A stretch of DNA of 64,000 nt from Shouchella shacheensis (GTDB taxonomy: Bacteria > Bacillota > Bacilli > Bacillales > Bacillaceae_D). Shown in pieces: positions 8,952-17,187 of the stretch (its first letter is position 1; each line of letters starts with the position of its first letter). A program made the translations under genes and the position numbers. The notes beneath the pieces were generated by a model. It made no database searches and was not told the DNA's origin. It saw only the letters and a program-made list of their open reading frames with translations. The stretch is from assembly GCF_001484965.1 (NCBI RefSeq), contig NZ_LLYY01000006.1, positions 62,001-126,000 of the forward strand, in the 5' to 3' direction.

Positions 8952-9953
8952 TTGCAAATGGTCAAAAACCGCGGGTTGCCGCTACAATCGCTTCGCCTTG
9001 AGGCACTGCTTAGACGTCTGCCGGAACACCACGCAAAGAAAGACCAGATTTTTCAGGATTTAATGAAATGGCAGGCTGGCTACAGGGGAGAACGTTCCGT
9101 TGACTATGTGCTGTCCGAATTTGTGCGAACAAGCAGCCACTATTTTGCGCTCCAAGATCTCCGTTTACAAGGGGAGAGGCAACGCTTTTTTCAAATGGAT
9201 ACCCTCCTTCTCTCTTCCCAGTTTGGCCTCATCCTTGAAGTGAAAAATTATCAAGGCACCATTCATTTTGATGGGAACTTGCAGCAGTTCAGACGCGTCC
9301 ATAATGGCAAACAAGAAAGCTTCGCCAATCCACTCCTCCAGGTTCAGCGTCAGCAGGTTCAGCTCGACCATTGGTTGCACCGACACCACTTTCCACCGCT
9401 CCCGATCATTCCTTTCGTTGTGCTCAGCTCCCCCTACACAACCATTGCACCAAGCGTTTCCCAGTCCGGCCTTCCTAAATCACTTCTTCGTGCCGAAGCT
9501 CTCCCACAAGTCCTCTTAGAACTGGAGCAAAACAGCAAGCACTCCTGGCTATCTGGAGGAGAATTAGCCAAATTGTCTTCCCTTCTGCTTCATTCCCACA
9601 CCCCCGATTCCTTTAGCATTTTGAAGCGTTACAAACTGACCAACCATGACATACGCGCAGGTGTTCACTGCCCATCCTGTCAAGAACTCCCTATGTTCCG
9701 GAGACTCTACTCTGGGATTTGGGAATGCAGACACTGTTCGTTTACTTCAAATAGGGCGTATGTTGAGAGCTTACAGGATTATTCGCTTCTGGTGAACCAT
9801 ACGGTTACCAATGGAGAAGCAAGGAGGTTTCTGGGAATCGAATGCAGAAAGGCCATGCATTACCTTCTCTCTCAGCTCAAATTAAAACAAGAAGGAAACT
9901 CCCGAATCAGGCGATACCTCCTCCCCCCACCTCATCATGTACCTAGACACTAA
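8952..9953 (+). CDS. NERD-domain protein with C-terminal zinc ribbon
   Basis: A 333-residue protein with a nuclease-related NERD domain at about residues 38-150. The restriction-endonuclease-like signature is visible: Glu47 in GERSVD, Asp83 in FQMDTLL and the E-x-K pair Glu96/Lys98 in LEVKNYQG. A four-Cys ribbon follows (Cys240, Cys243, Cys259, Cys262). Nuclease activity is a family prediction, not shown. The start is TTG at 8952, with AAGGAGGAGC upstream. There is no neighbouring helicase or defence gene, so it stands alone; genes of this type are common in Bacillus genomes outside defence islands. Confidence 0.85.
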   Translation: MQMVKNRGLPLQSLRLEALLRRLPEHHAKKDQIFQDLMKWQAGYRGERSVDYVLSEFVRTSSHYFALQDLRLQGERQRFFQMDTLLLSSQFGLILEVKNYQGTIHFDGNLQQFRRVHNGKQESFANPLLQVQRQQVQLDHWLHRHHFPPLPIIPFVVLSSPYTTIAPSVSQSGLPKSLLRAEALPQVLLELEQNSKHSWLSGGELAKLSSLLLHSHTPDSFSILKRYKLTNHDIRAGVHCPSCQELPMFRRLYSGIWECRHCSFTSNRAYVESLQDYSLLVNHTVTNGEARRFLGIECRKAMHYLLSQLKLKQEGNSRIRRYLLPPPHHVPRH

Positions 9954-10111
9954 ACTAGCGTTTACCAGGGCAAAGCGTGGCATCTCTGCTTTTCTAGAGC
10001 TCGTTCTTCCGTTACTCGTAGTATTTTTCGCATTTCCCTTTGCATTGGTGGCCTCTCTCGGCGTTCCCGCTCTCCCGTACGTCCCTTCTTCCTCGTCATC
10101 CCAAACCAACG

Positions 10112-10150
10112 CTAAAAAGCAGCGAACTAGGGGGAGTTCGCTGCTTCTGT
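10112..10150. terminator. terminator between the NERD gene and the small lipoprotein gene
   Basis: AGCAGCGAACT at 10118-10128 pairs with AGTTCGCTGCT at 10135-10145. On the minus strand it is followed by TTTTTAGC, so it best fits the minus-strand lipoprotein gene; the plus side is also T-rich (TCTGTTCTCC). Confidence 0.8.
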
Positions 10151-10198
10151 TCTCCATTTATATTAAGGGGGAATGGGAACCAAATCTAAAAAGACGGT

Positions 10199-10351
10199 TT
10201 ACTCTGCGCTTTCACCTTCACCTCCGGCTGGGTCTTCCATTGGCGGATCTCCCGGTGTTTCCGACGGGTCTTCTCCCTCGCCGCCACATGCGGCGAGAAC
10301 GCCTAGTGATAACGCCGATGCGGCTGTTGTCATGAGCAATTTCTTTTTCAC
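10199..10351 (-). CDS. small acidic lipoprotein of 50 residues
   Basis: A short gene with GTG start at 10351 and TAA at 10201-10199. CGGAGGTTGATATC directly precedes the start. The protein begins MKKKLLMTTAASALSLG and continues to a lipobox VLAAC, so lipidation at Cys22 is predicted; the rest is a short Gly/Glu/Pro/Asp-rich tail. The terminator at 10118-10145 lies in the correct place and orientation. Signal peptide, ribosome binding site and terminator together make it convincing despite its size. Small lipoproteins of this shape occur in Bacillus species; function is unknown. Frames on the opposite strand here lack these signals. Confidence 0.8.
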   Translation of the reverse strand: MKKKLLMTTAASALSLGVLAACGGEGEDPSETPGDPPMEDPAGGEGESAE

Positions 10352-10382
10352 GATATCAACCTCCGTTTCGTTGAGTAACCAT

Positions 10383-10415
10383 AAGTTAACGGGATGTTGC
10401 CTGTCTCGTTAACTT
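10383..10415. promoter_or_regulatory. 9-bp inverted repeat upstream of the small lipoprotein gene
   Basis: AAGTTAACG at 10383-10391 and CGTTAACTT at 10407-10415 are perfect inverted repeats 15 bases apart, ending about 30 bases upstream of the GTG. It could be an operator or a leader hairpin; which of these is unknown. Confidence 0.4.
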
Positions 10416-10630
10416 GCTTACATCGTATCAATAGACCTGCACCCCCGTCTATGGACTTTGCGGCTTTTTGAAAATGTCATAGCAGAGTTTCGACTTCTCC
10501 CACAATTAACCACAAGTTGGCGCTCTGAGAGAGTCCTTTTTTGAGATTTTTGCCGTTCCTTTTCTGACTTTTGCTGTATGCCACAACGTCGCCTCTGCCC
10601 TCCATCATGTTTTTGGCGCTTCCTCAACCG

Positions 10631-10750
10631 AAAAGCGCAGGCGGGTCGTACAGAAGCGCGGATTTTGGAGGTCTGACAAAAGAAATTCCGGTCTTGGATT
10701 TCGTTGTCAGGGCGAAAAATCTCGGCGCTTCTACCTGCCGAAGCTAGACA
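10631..10750 (+). repeat. unit A (beta subtype) of the modular intergenic repeat
   Basis: A full copy from AAAAGCGCAGGCGGGTC to AAGCTAGACA. GAAATTCC/GGATTTC form the apical stem, TCTGACA/TTGTCAG the middle stem and AGAAGCGC/GCGCTTCT the outer stem. The 3' end abuts the T-tract of the fabZ terminator. Confidence 0.9.
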
Positions 10751-10778
10751 AAAAAACCCTCGAGATCTTCTCAAGGGC
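10750..10778 (-). terminator. intrinsic terminator after fabZ
   Basis: On the minus strand CCCTTGAGA pairs with TCTCGAGGG (10757-10777, one G-U pair), followed by a T-run at 10756-10750. Confidence 0.9.
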
Positions 10779-10788
10779 CGCTTGGTCG

Positions 10789-11214
10789 CTATTTCTTATA
10801 GGCAAATGTCATTTCTGCTTCAGCAGCAATTTCGCCTTCAATCGTTGCAATGCCTTTTGCTTTTACTACAGGCCCTTTCATACGGGTAATCTCTACTTCC
10901 AGCCGAAGCTGGTCCCCCGGACGGACAGGCTTCTTGAACTTGCACCCATCAATGCCGGCGAACAACCCCGTTTTGCCTTGATGCTCCTCCAGCTTCATTA
11001 CCGCAATTCCACAAACCTGCGCTAGCGCTTCTACGATGAGTACGCCTGGCATCACGGCGTATTCAGGAAAATGACCGTTAAAAAACTCCTCGTTCGCCGT
11101 TACGTTTTTTAAACCGACGGCGCTTTTTCCTGGCTCCAACTCCTCAATCCGATCAACAAGCAGAAACGGATAACGGTGCGGAATCAGTTCCTTAATTTCT
11201 TCAATATGTAACAT
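10789..11214 (-). CDS. fabZ: 3-hydroxyacyl-[acyl-carrier-protein] dehydratase FabZ
   Basis: Hot-dog-fold dehydratase of type II fatty acid synthesis. The 141-residue length is normal. His48 in FNGHFP and Glu62 in [11 protein letters not shown] are the catalytic pair. GGAGGAAGTTT precedes the ATG at 11214. In B. subtilis the same gene (ywpB) lies next to flhP, flhO and mbl, matching the order here. Confidence 0.97.
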   Translation of the reverse strand: MLHIEEIKELIPHRYPFLLVDRIEELEPGKSAVGLKNVTANEEFFNGHFPEYAVMPGVLIVEALAQVCGIAVMKLEEHQGKTGLFAGIDGCKFKKPVRPGDQLRLEVEITRMKGPVVKAKGIATIEGEIAAEAEMTFAYKK

Positions 11215-11261
11215 AAACTTCCTCCCAGTGGCGCATTTGATGCCTCCATTTTAGCATAGAC

Positions 11262-11320
11262 AAGCCGGAAAGCGCAGGTAGGCCAAATACAAGGATGTTG
11301 ACTGGCCTAGACCTTTATCT
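11262..11320 (+). repeat. remnant of the modular repeat upstream of fabZ
   Basis: ATAGACAAGCCGGAAAGCGC resembles the junction between two repeat units (end GCTAGACAA, start CCGAAAAGCGC); the rest is unrecognisable apart from GGCCTAGAC. Confidence 0.4.
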
Positions 11321-11349
11321 ACTTTACTAAAATCAACGTCACCGTCCCA

Positions 11350-12153
11350 TCAGTCTCCATTGACAAAGTCAATAATCGAATACCATGTGTCTGGATCTAG
11401 AACTTCTGATGGATTGCCTCCGTCGCCAATGACGCTAAAGCCAATGATTAAGCCGATGATCATCAGACCTCCAGCCAAGATGGTGATGACAAGAAGCCGC
11501 AACCAAATCGGAATCAGGCGAACACGGCGCCTCCGTTCTTTTTCAATCCGCTTTCCCCCTCCAGCCGAAGCAGGGTCCTCTTTTTTTGCTGACCCTTTTT
11601 CTGCAGAGGCAACATTGGCAGGCGCTTCGTCCTGCTCTTCTGCTCCCTCATTTGCCGCTGTTAGCGCCGTGGCGCTTTCCTTAGGTTCGGGGCTCGGCTC
11701 CTCTTCCTCCAGCCCCACTGACGCTCCAGCCCACGCTGCGGAGTCCTCCTCGGGCTCGAAACTCGGCTCCTCTGACTGGGCCGCTTCCGACTCGCCTTCG
11801 CCTTCTTTCTTCAGCTCCACTGCTCCAGCCGAAGCCGTGAGATCTCCCTCGAGCTCGAGGCTCGGCTCCTCTGCCTCACCTTTTTCCCTCGGCTCTACTG
11901 GACCCTCGTACGCTTCCGCAGACGCTGTCGGGCTTTCCTGCGCCTCTGAAACCAGCTCTTCGATTTCCGATGCCTCTTTCGAGAGTGACCCGTCTTCGAG
12001 TATTGGTGCAGGGGAGTCCCCGCGTCTGTGATTCGTGGACTCAGCGAAGCCGTCTTCACCATCAGCGGAGGAAGCTTGCTCTTGCTCCTCCTGTTTTTCC
12101 GAAGCTTCATTATGATTGCCTGTTGCTTGTTCTTCCTCGCGACGTTGCTCCAT
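11350..12153 (-). CDS. EpuA-like membrane protein with long acidic N-terminal region
   Basis: A 267-residue protein. Residues 1-205 are low-complexity and very rich in Glu, Ser, Ala and Pro, with imperfect repeats opening EEPS. A basic cluster (RIEKERRRRVRLIP) leads into one membrane segment (about 215-238) and a short end with DPDTWYSIIDFV. The C-terminal 60 residues match the EpuA family, often annotated as RNA polymerase beta because it is fused to or next to rpoB elsewhere; nothing here suggests a polymerase role. Positive-inside rules place the acidic region in the cytoplasm. It sits between flhP and fabZ, all on the minus strand. The ATG at 12153 follows AGGGGAG. Confidence 0.7.
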   Translation of the reverse strand: MEQRREEEQATGNHNEASEKQEEQEQASSADGEDGFAESTNHRRGDSPAPILEDGSLSKEASEIEELVSEAQESPTASAEAYEGPVEPREKGEAEEPSLELEGDLTASAGAVELKKEGEGESEAAQSEEPSFEPEEDSAAWAGASVGLEEEEPSPEPKESATALTAANEGAEEQDEAPANVASAEKGSAKKEDPASAGGGKRIEKERRRRVRLIPIWLRLLVITILAGGLMIIGLIIGFSVIGDGGNPSEVLDPDTWYSIIDFVNGD

Positions 12154-12183
12154 GGTTCTACTCCCCTAGTTCGTGTTTCGTGA

Positions 12184-12984
12184 TTAGCGACGGATGCCAT
12201 TGACTAGACCAGCCATGTCATCTGCGAGAGAAAAGGCTCTCGCCTGAAACTGATATTGTCGCTGCGTCGCAATGAGTTCCGTCATTTCTGCTCCAAGGTC
12301 AACATTGGCCCCTTCAAGCTTACGCTGCTCAATCCCTGCGTCTATTGCAGCGGCTCCTTCTATAACCTCATCCCCATCTGGAACCGTGTAAAGATTTTGA
12401 CCCGCGCTTTCGAGTAGTTGCGGCTTCAACACTCGTGAAAGAGCGAACGCCCCGGCATTTTCCACGGTGCCATCCGCTAGCGTTGCGAGAAGTGTCCCGT
12501 CAGATGAGAGAGAGAGAGAGGATGTATCTGTAGACACTGCAACCGGTTCACCATTGGCTGCCAGGACCTGCTCCCCGTTCTTTGTCACGAGCTGCATCAG
12601 TCCCTCATCCCCGGGTGTGGTCGACCAGTAAAAGGAGCCATCACGAGTGAGCTTCATGCCTTCATTTGTTTGAACTTGAAAAAAAAGATCGGCTTCCGTT
12701 AGGGCAAAGTCAAGCTCACGATTGGTCTCCTTTAACGGCCCTTGCTCAAGCCCTAATTGTGTAGCGGAAGCCCTAGCGCCTGTTCCAACACGGAGGCCAT
12801 GAGGGGTTAGACGCCCCTCCTCATTCGGTTGATTTAGATACTCGGATGATAACACATCTGCAAAGGTTACGGAACGCCGTTTGTATCCTGCGGTCTCCGT
12901 ATTCGCGATATTGTTAGCGATGGTATCAAGCTTATGCTGCAATTGAGTTAAGGTTGTACTAGACGTTATATGCGAGTAAGTCAC
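12184..12984 (-). CDS. flhP: flagellar hook-basal body protein FlhP
   Basis: A 266-residue rod/hook-type protein of the FlgG family. The N-terminal helix carries the family signature LDTIANNIANTETAGYK, and the C-terminal helix (ELIATQRQYQFQARAFS) is the paired coiled-coil segment. Start GTG at 12984 with GGAGGTG upstream. It lies 15 bases after flhO in the same direction, as in the B. subtilis mbl-flhO-flhP operon. No other flagellar genes are in the window. Confidence 0.92.
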   Translation of the reverse strand: MTYSHITSSTTLTQLQHKLDTIANNIANTETAGYKRRSVTFADVLSSEYLNQPNEEGRLTPHGLRVGTGARASATQLGLEQGPLKETNRELDFALTEADLFFQVQTNEGMKLTRDGSFYWSTTPGDEGLMQLVTKNGEQVLAANGEPVAVSTDTSSLSLSSDGTLLATLADGTVENAGAFALSRVLKPQLLESAGQNLYTVPDGDEVIEGAAAIDAGIEQRKLEGANVDLGAEMTELIATQRQYQFQARAFSLADDMAGLVNGIRR

Positions 12985-12999
12985 CTGCCTACACCTCCA

Positions 13000-13788
13000 T
13001 TATGTCAGTCGCCCGACTTCGTTGGCAACCTTGTCCATGCTTTGATCGTACGCCTGTATTACTTTCTGATTCGCTTCAAATAGGCGATAAGCACTGAGCA
13101 TATCATTCATCGTCTGTGCTGGATTGACGTTGCTTTGTTCAAGGGCATTCTGACGCAGAATGAACGGTGTCTCTGCATTGCCATGGGCGGTCTCAGGCGC
13201 CTCTCCTTCAAACGAATAAAGGCCGTCTCCTTCTTTCCTAAAAGCCATTGGGTCCATTTCTACCACAATTTCGATTGTCCCTCGGTTCGTGCCGTCCTCT
13301 GCCGTCACAACTCCTTCTGAATCAATCGTGAACGTCTCGTTGTCTACTTGGATCGGGGTTCCGTCTGTGCTTTGAATGATCCACCCATTAGTCGTCGCAA
13401 GCCTGCCTTCGCTGTCGACTTGCAGATTACCGTTTCTCGTGTAGCGTATTCCACCCTCTGTCTGAACGGCAAAAAGCAGTACCTGCTCGTCCCCCCCACC
13501 TGTTTGCACGATGGAAACATCGGTAGAGTTACCGGTCTCCTTTATATCTCCCTGACGAAAATTCGGCATCTGCTCTTGCATGTAGACACCGGTGGAAAGC
13601 TCGCCAATGGGTGCCGGGCGCTCGTTACCAGAGATGGCATGCAAAAGCATCGTTGGAAACGCGCGAGTGGCACTTTGATCCGCCTTGTATCCAGGCGTTT
13701 GGGCGTTCGCTAAATTATGAGCCAACATATCTTGACGCTGCTGCTCGGCAAGCATCCCACTGGCTGCGGTATAAAACCCACGTAGCAT
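13000..13788 (-). CDS. flhO: flagellar hook-basal body protein FlhO
   Basis: A 262-residue FlgF/FlgG-like rod protein beginning MLRGFYTAASGMLAEQQRQD and with HNLANAQTPGYK, the family N-terminal signature. C-terminal SAYRLFEANQKVIQAYD is the matching helix. A GTG at 13791 directly precedes the ATG at 13788; the ATG is preferred because GGAGG is then 7 bases away. Together with flhP it likely forms the distal/proximal rod segments. Confidence 0.92.
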   Translation of the reverse strand: MLRGFYTAASGMLAEQQRQDMLAHNLANAQTPGYKADQSATRAFPTMLLHAISGNERPAPIGELSTGVYMQEQMPNFRQGDIKETGNSTDVSIVQTGGGDEQVLLFAVQTEGGIRYTRNGNLQVDSEGRLATTNGWIIQSTDGTPIQVDNETFTIDSEGVVTAEDGTNRGTIEIVVEMDPMAFRKEGDGLYSFEGEAPETAHGNAETPFILRQNALEQSNVNPAQTMNDMLSAYRLFEANQKVIQAYDQSMDKVANEVGRLT

Positions 13789-13805
13789 CACTAGTCCTCC
13801 TTCAT

Positions 13806-14810
13806 TTAAATACGTATTTTCTTGCTCGACATTTTATCTAAATTTTCCAAGATGATGCCTGTGCCCTTAGCGACACAGTGCATCGGCTCTTCCGCAACAA
13901 CCACCGGTACCTTCAACTCATCAACGAGCAATTGGTCGATTCCGTGTAAGAGAGCTCCACCACCTGTGAGAATCACTCCACGTTCAATAATGTCCGCAGA
14001 TAGCTCTGGTGGCGTCCGCTCAAGCACTTGCTTGGCCGCATGCACAATGTAGGAGATCGCCTCCGTGAGGGCTTTTTCCATTTTCTCTGTTGTGATCGTC
14101 ATGGTACGTGGCAAGCCGCTGACCATATCACGCCCACGGATATCCATTTCTTCCTGACGTGCACCTGGAAAGACTGTAGCGATTTGTTTTTTAATTTCCT
14201 CTGCTGTGCGTTCACCGATGAGAAGCTTGTACTCTTTCTTCACATAGGTGAGAATATCGGTATCAAACCGATCTCCGGCAACCTTAATGGAGGAGGCGGT
14301 GACAACATCGCCCATGGAAAGGACGGCAACGTCGGTTGTACCTCCACCGATGTCGACGACCATATGGCCACTTGGTTGAAAAATATCCATGTCAGCTCCA
14401 ATAGCTGCAACCTTTGGCTCTTCTTCCAAGTACACATTCTTGCCACCGCTTTTTTCCGCTGCTTCTCGAATCGCCTTTTGCTCAACAGAGGTAATGTTTG
14501 TCGGACAGCAAATTAAAATCCGAGGCTTTGCAAACATTCCTTTTACATTAATTTTCCCGAGGAAATGCGAGAGCATGGCTTCCGTCATTTCAAAGTCGGC
14601 AATCACTCCGTCCTTCATTGGACGAGTCGCTACAATATTTCCAGGTGTACGTCCAACCATACGAAACGCTTCTTCCCCAACGGCCAGTACTCGGTTTGAG
14701 GTCGTATCCAGTGCCACAACAGAAGGTTCATTCAGCACGATTCCGCTCCCTTTTACGTAAATGAGAACATTCGCCGTGCCTAAATCAATTCCAATATCCC
14801 GACCAAACAT
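13806..14810 (-). CDS. mbl: MreB-like actin homologue Mbl
   Basis: Cytoskeletal ATPase guiding lateral wall synthesis. 334 residues, starting MFGRDIGIDLGTANVLIYVK, which gives the phosphate-1 motif DIGIDLGTAN; VVDIGGGTTDVAV is phosphate-2 and GVILTGGGALLHG the adenosine motif. A longer frame to 14888 exists but the homologous start with AGGGAG upstream is at 14810. Its place between spoIIID and flhO identifies it as Mbl rather than MreB. Confidence 0.96.
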   Translation of the reverse strand: MFGRDIGIDLGTANVLIYVKGSGIVLNEPSVVALDTTSNRVLAVGEEAFRMVGRTPGNIVATRPMKDGVIADFEMTEAMLSHFLGKINVKGMFAKPRILICCPTNITSVEQKAIREAAEKSGGKNVYLEEEPKVAAIGADMDIFQPSGHMVVDIGGGTTDVAVLSMGDVVTASSIKVAGDRFDTDILTYVKKEYKLLIGERTAEEIKKQIATVFPGARQEEMDIRGRDMVSGLPRTMTITTEKMEKALTEAISYIVHAAKQVLERTPPELSADIIERGVILTGGGALLHGIDQLLVDELKVPVVVAEEPMHCVAKGTGIILENLDKMSSKKIRI

Positions 14811-15011
14811 GTCTAACAACTCCCTGTTTGAAATGAACATTTCTACTAGTTTGCGCGCTAAAAAAGGGCTACTTCTCTTAGTGTACACTGATAACCATTG
14901 CTTCTATGTAGAAGAGGAAGCAACGCTATAATGAGTCTATGTGAATACGCACTTATGCCTAGTATAAATAGTACCATATAATTCACTACAGGGAAGATTT
15001 TGTCGAAATTT

Positions 15012-15299
15012 TTATTGCCTTGTTTTTACGATAGGTTCATCCAGCATTTCAATCGTTTTCCTGTATTTAACCTTCGTCGCTTCACCACCCCGCAAGTGGC
15101 GAATAGATTTGTGGTACTCAAGAATCTCTTTGACGACGTTCGCAAGTTCAGGGTTAATTTCAGGCAAACGCTCCGTGAGATCCTTGTGTACGGTACTTTT
15201 CGAGACTCCAAACTCTTTTGCGATGGTTCGCACGGTTTTCTTCGTCTCGACAATGTACCTGCCAATCTTGATGGTTCGCTCTTTGATGTAATCGTGCAC
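15012..15299 (-). CDS. spoIIID: sporulation transcriptional regulator SpoIIID
   Basis: A 95-residue DNA-binding protein that modulates mother-cell genes together with sigma-E. The helix-turn-helix is clear: TVRTIAKEFGVSKSTVHKDL at about residues 22-41. Length is close to the B. subtilis protein. Start GTG at 15299 with GGGAGG 7 bases upstream. Just upstream of mbl, as in B. subtilis, but with its own intergenic region. Confidence 0.97.
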   Translation of the reverse strand: MHDYIKERTIKIGRYIVETKKTVRTIAKEFGVSKSTVHKDLTERLPEINPELANVVKEILEYHKSIRHLRGGEATKVKYRKTIEMLDEPIVKTRQ

Positions 15300-15420
15300 A
15301 CGACTCGCCTCCCTAGTTCTGTATAGGTGATTGATAAAGTGTATTAGGGAGGCGCTTTAGATATACCATAATCTTCACGCATGCTTTATAATTCCTCATA
15401 TTTAGCGCTTTTTTTTGCAC

Positions 15421-15540
15421 AAAAGCGCAGGCGGGTTACTTAGATGCGAGGATTTTGGAAGGCCTGGACTTGAAATCCTGAGCTTGGATTTCGTTATCGG
15501 GGCGAAACATCTCGACGCTTCTCCCCGCTGCAGCTAGACC
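15421..15540 (+). repeat. unit A of the modular repeat, hybrid copy
   Basis: The left half carries the alpha-subtype sequence GGCCTGGACTTGAAATCC while the right half has beta-type TTCGTTATCGGGGCG. The middle stem arms therefore no longer pair, suggesting recombination between subtypes. The apical GAAATCC/GGATTTC stem is intact. Confidence 0.85.
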
Positions 15541-15653
15541 ATCCGAAATGCGCAGGCGCCCTGACCACGAGCAACGACAGTATCAAGCCTGGGTTTGGCT
15601 TGATCTGGCGGCGTGAAGAAACCTCGAGTGCGTGGGCACCGGAGCTAGACAAG
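15541..15653 (+). repeat. unit B of the modular repeat
   Basis: Follows unit A directly. ATCAAGCC/GGCTTGAT is the apical palindrome, and GGCGCCC with GGGCACC forms the base. It ends GGAGCTAGACAAGAAAAA against the next terminator. Confidence 0.85.
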
Positions 15654-15694
15654 AAAAACAGCCCGAGAAACCAGTTTGTCCCCGAGCTGCTTTA
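15654..15694 (-). terminator. second terminator downstream of spoIIQ
   Basis: On the minus strand CAGCTCGGG pairs with CTCGGGCTG (one to two G-U pairs), followed by TTTTTC. It backs up the terminator at 15770-15797. Confidence 0.65.
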
Positions 15695-15763
15695 TTCAGA
15701 CTATGATTCGTACTGATGGGACATGACTGCTTCTTTTTAGCGCGGAATAGACGACATTTCAAG

Positions 15764-15797
15764 AGAAAAATAAAGCACCTGCAGAGCGCAGGTGCTT
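15764..15797 (-). terminator. intrinsic terminator after spoIIQ
   Basis: AAGCACCTGC at 15773-15782 pairs with GCAGGTGCTT at 15788-15797; the minus-strand tail is TATTTTTC. Confidence 0.9.
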
Positions 15798-15801
15798 AAT
15801 C

Positions 15802-16749
15802 TTATGAATTTGCATTCGCTGGATCAACAAGGGATCCGCTGTCAGTGTCTGCATCCGATTGGTTATCTTCATCGGCTGCATCCTCTTCTTCCGCGTCTTC
15901 CTCAGGAGACTCGTCTTCACTAGCTCCATTTTCCCCTTGTCCTTCTCCAGCGCTATCCTCTTCTGTTGTACCTTCTTCTTCTGTTGTACCTTCTTCTTCC
16001 GTTCCTTCGTCAGTCGCTTGCTCTGACTCTTCTGTCGCAGCTGCCTCGTCTTCAATCAACTGGAGAACCTCTTCCAAGCTTTGCCCAACCACATCATTTG
16101 GATTTACCGCTACTCCGTCATGACGAATTTCAAAGTGAACATGGACACCAGCGTCTTCATTATACGCGTTGCGTCCAGCTTCCCCAAGAACATCGCCTTG
16201 CTCAATCGTGTCCCCTTGCTCGACATTTAACTCTTCTAAACTAGAGTAGTGGGTAAGGACATCGTTGCCGTGATCAATCTCGACAACATGGCCAAGCACA
16301 GAATCTTTCATTGCTTTTGCAACGGTTCCACTCATGGAAGCCGTCACTGGAAACGCTTCTTGATCCTTACTTGCTAGATCAATTCCTTTATTTTGACGAT
16401 ACACATTGCCATAAAACACTAGGGCAGACTCTTGCTCTTCAGCCGTCGCATTGCTGTCATAGAAGAAACCAACTGTTTCTGTTTCTCCTTCTTCAGCAAC
16501 TGGCATGTGCAAGGTTTCATCCCCTGCAGTTACAGGAACAGAAGGGTCTTCGGCATACTCGGCGTCATTCTCGGCTACATCATTGGCTTCCTCAGGATCA
16601 GCACTGTCCTCACCACTTTGCATGAAAAAGACAGAACTTAAGATTCCAGCAGCAGCAACCAGATAGACAGCAGGCAACAACCAACGCTTACGCAAAATGC
16701 TCTGCACATTCACTTTCTTAGAAGATTGATTTTTTTCTTCTTCTCTCAT
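15802..16749 (-). CDS. spoIIQ: stage II sporulation protein Q (LytM-like, degenerate)
   Basis: Forespore membrane protein that binds SpoIIIAH across the intermembrane space during engulfment. 315 residues: cytoplasmic start, one membrane segment (about 23-44), and an M23/LytM domain at about 105-215. The second metal motif VHVHFEI is present, but the first LytM histidine is Asn in NKGIDLA, as also in B. subtilis SpoIIQ, so peptidase activity is unlikely. After about residue 240 there is a 75-residue Glu/Asp/Thr/Ser tail, longer than usual, consistent with an alkaliphile or halophile-adapted exterior. GAGGTGATGAG precedes the ATG. Confidence 0.95.
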   Translation of the reverse strand: MREEEKNQSSKKVNVQSILRKRWLLPAVYLVAAAGILSSVFFMQSGEDSADPEEANDVAENDAEYAEDPSVPVTAGDETLHMPVAEEGETETVGFFYDSNATAEEQESALVFYGNVYRQNKGIDLASKDQEAFPVTASMSGTVAKAMKDSVLGHVVEIDHGNDVLTHYSSLEELNVEQGDTIEQGDVLGEAGRNAYNEDAGVHVHFEIRHDGVAVNPNDVVGQSLEEVLQLIEDEAAATEESEQATDEGTEEEGTTEEEGTTEEDSAGEGQGENGASEDESPEEDAEEEDAADEDNQSDADTDSGSLVDPANANS

Positions 16750-16907
16750 TTCTCATCACCTCTGCCAACCATTCTGAGCCAATTACTAGAAATCTATACA
16801 TCAGGTGTGAAAAAATTTTTTATCCGCTTCGCGGCGGGGAGGGAGAAGAGTCTATGAAAAGCGTTTTTGAGCGAACAGGTCCTATCAATCCCTCTTTTTT
16901 TCGGTTT

Positions 16908-16980
16908 ACCTGCCGATTTAAACGTTTTACCTGCTGATTTTAAAGAAACACATGCCGATTTCGAGGATTCACCCGCAACC
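16908..16980. repeat. 21-bp tandem repeat, three and a half copies
   Basis: Units begin at 16908 (ACCTGCCGATTTAAACG), 16929 (ACCTGCTGATTTTAAAG) and 16950 (ACATGCCGATTTCGAGG), with a partial fourth at 16971. Read on the minus strand they encode a heptad-like KSAGKxF series inside a 66-codon frame with no convincing ribosome binding site. The rest of 16750-17120 shows no gene. Confidence 0.75.
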
Positions 16981-17123
16981 TCTTGCGAATACACGCCCCT
17001 TCTTTTTTTTACCTGCTTTATTTCTACTATACAAGCCGGCTACCAAGCGATCCTGCTAGTTTTACATCCGAAAATACCCCTTTGCTGCTTTCTATCATTC
17101 GTCAAAGGAGATCCTGTTGCAAC

Positions 17124-17166
17124 AAAAAAAGGCGAGGCACTTACAAATAGTAGGTGCTCGCCTTTT
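17124..17166 (-). terminator. intrinsic terminator after spoIID
   Basis: GGCGAGGCAC at 17131-17140 pairs with GTGCTCGCC at 17154-17162 with one bulge; seven A on the plus side give a minus-strand T-tract. Confidence 0.9.
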
Positions 17167-17187
17167 TGTAGACTTTTTATAAAAGGT

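Noticed and set aside
10418-10774. 118-codon minus-strand frame before fabZ's terminator
   Set aside because: Mostly the reverse of repeat unit A; basic, low-quality translation and no start signal.
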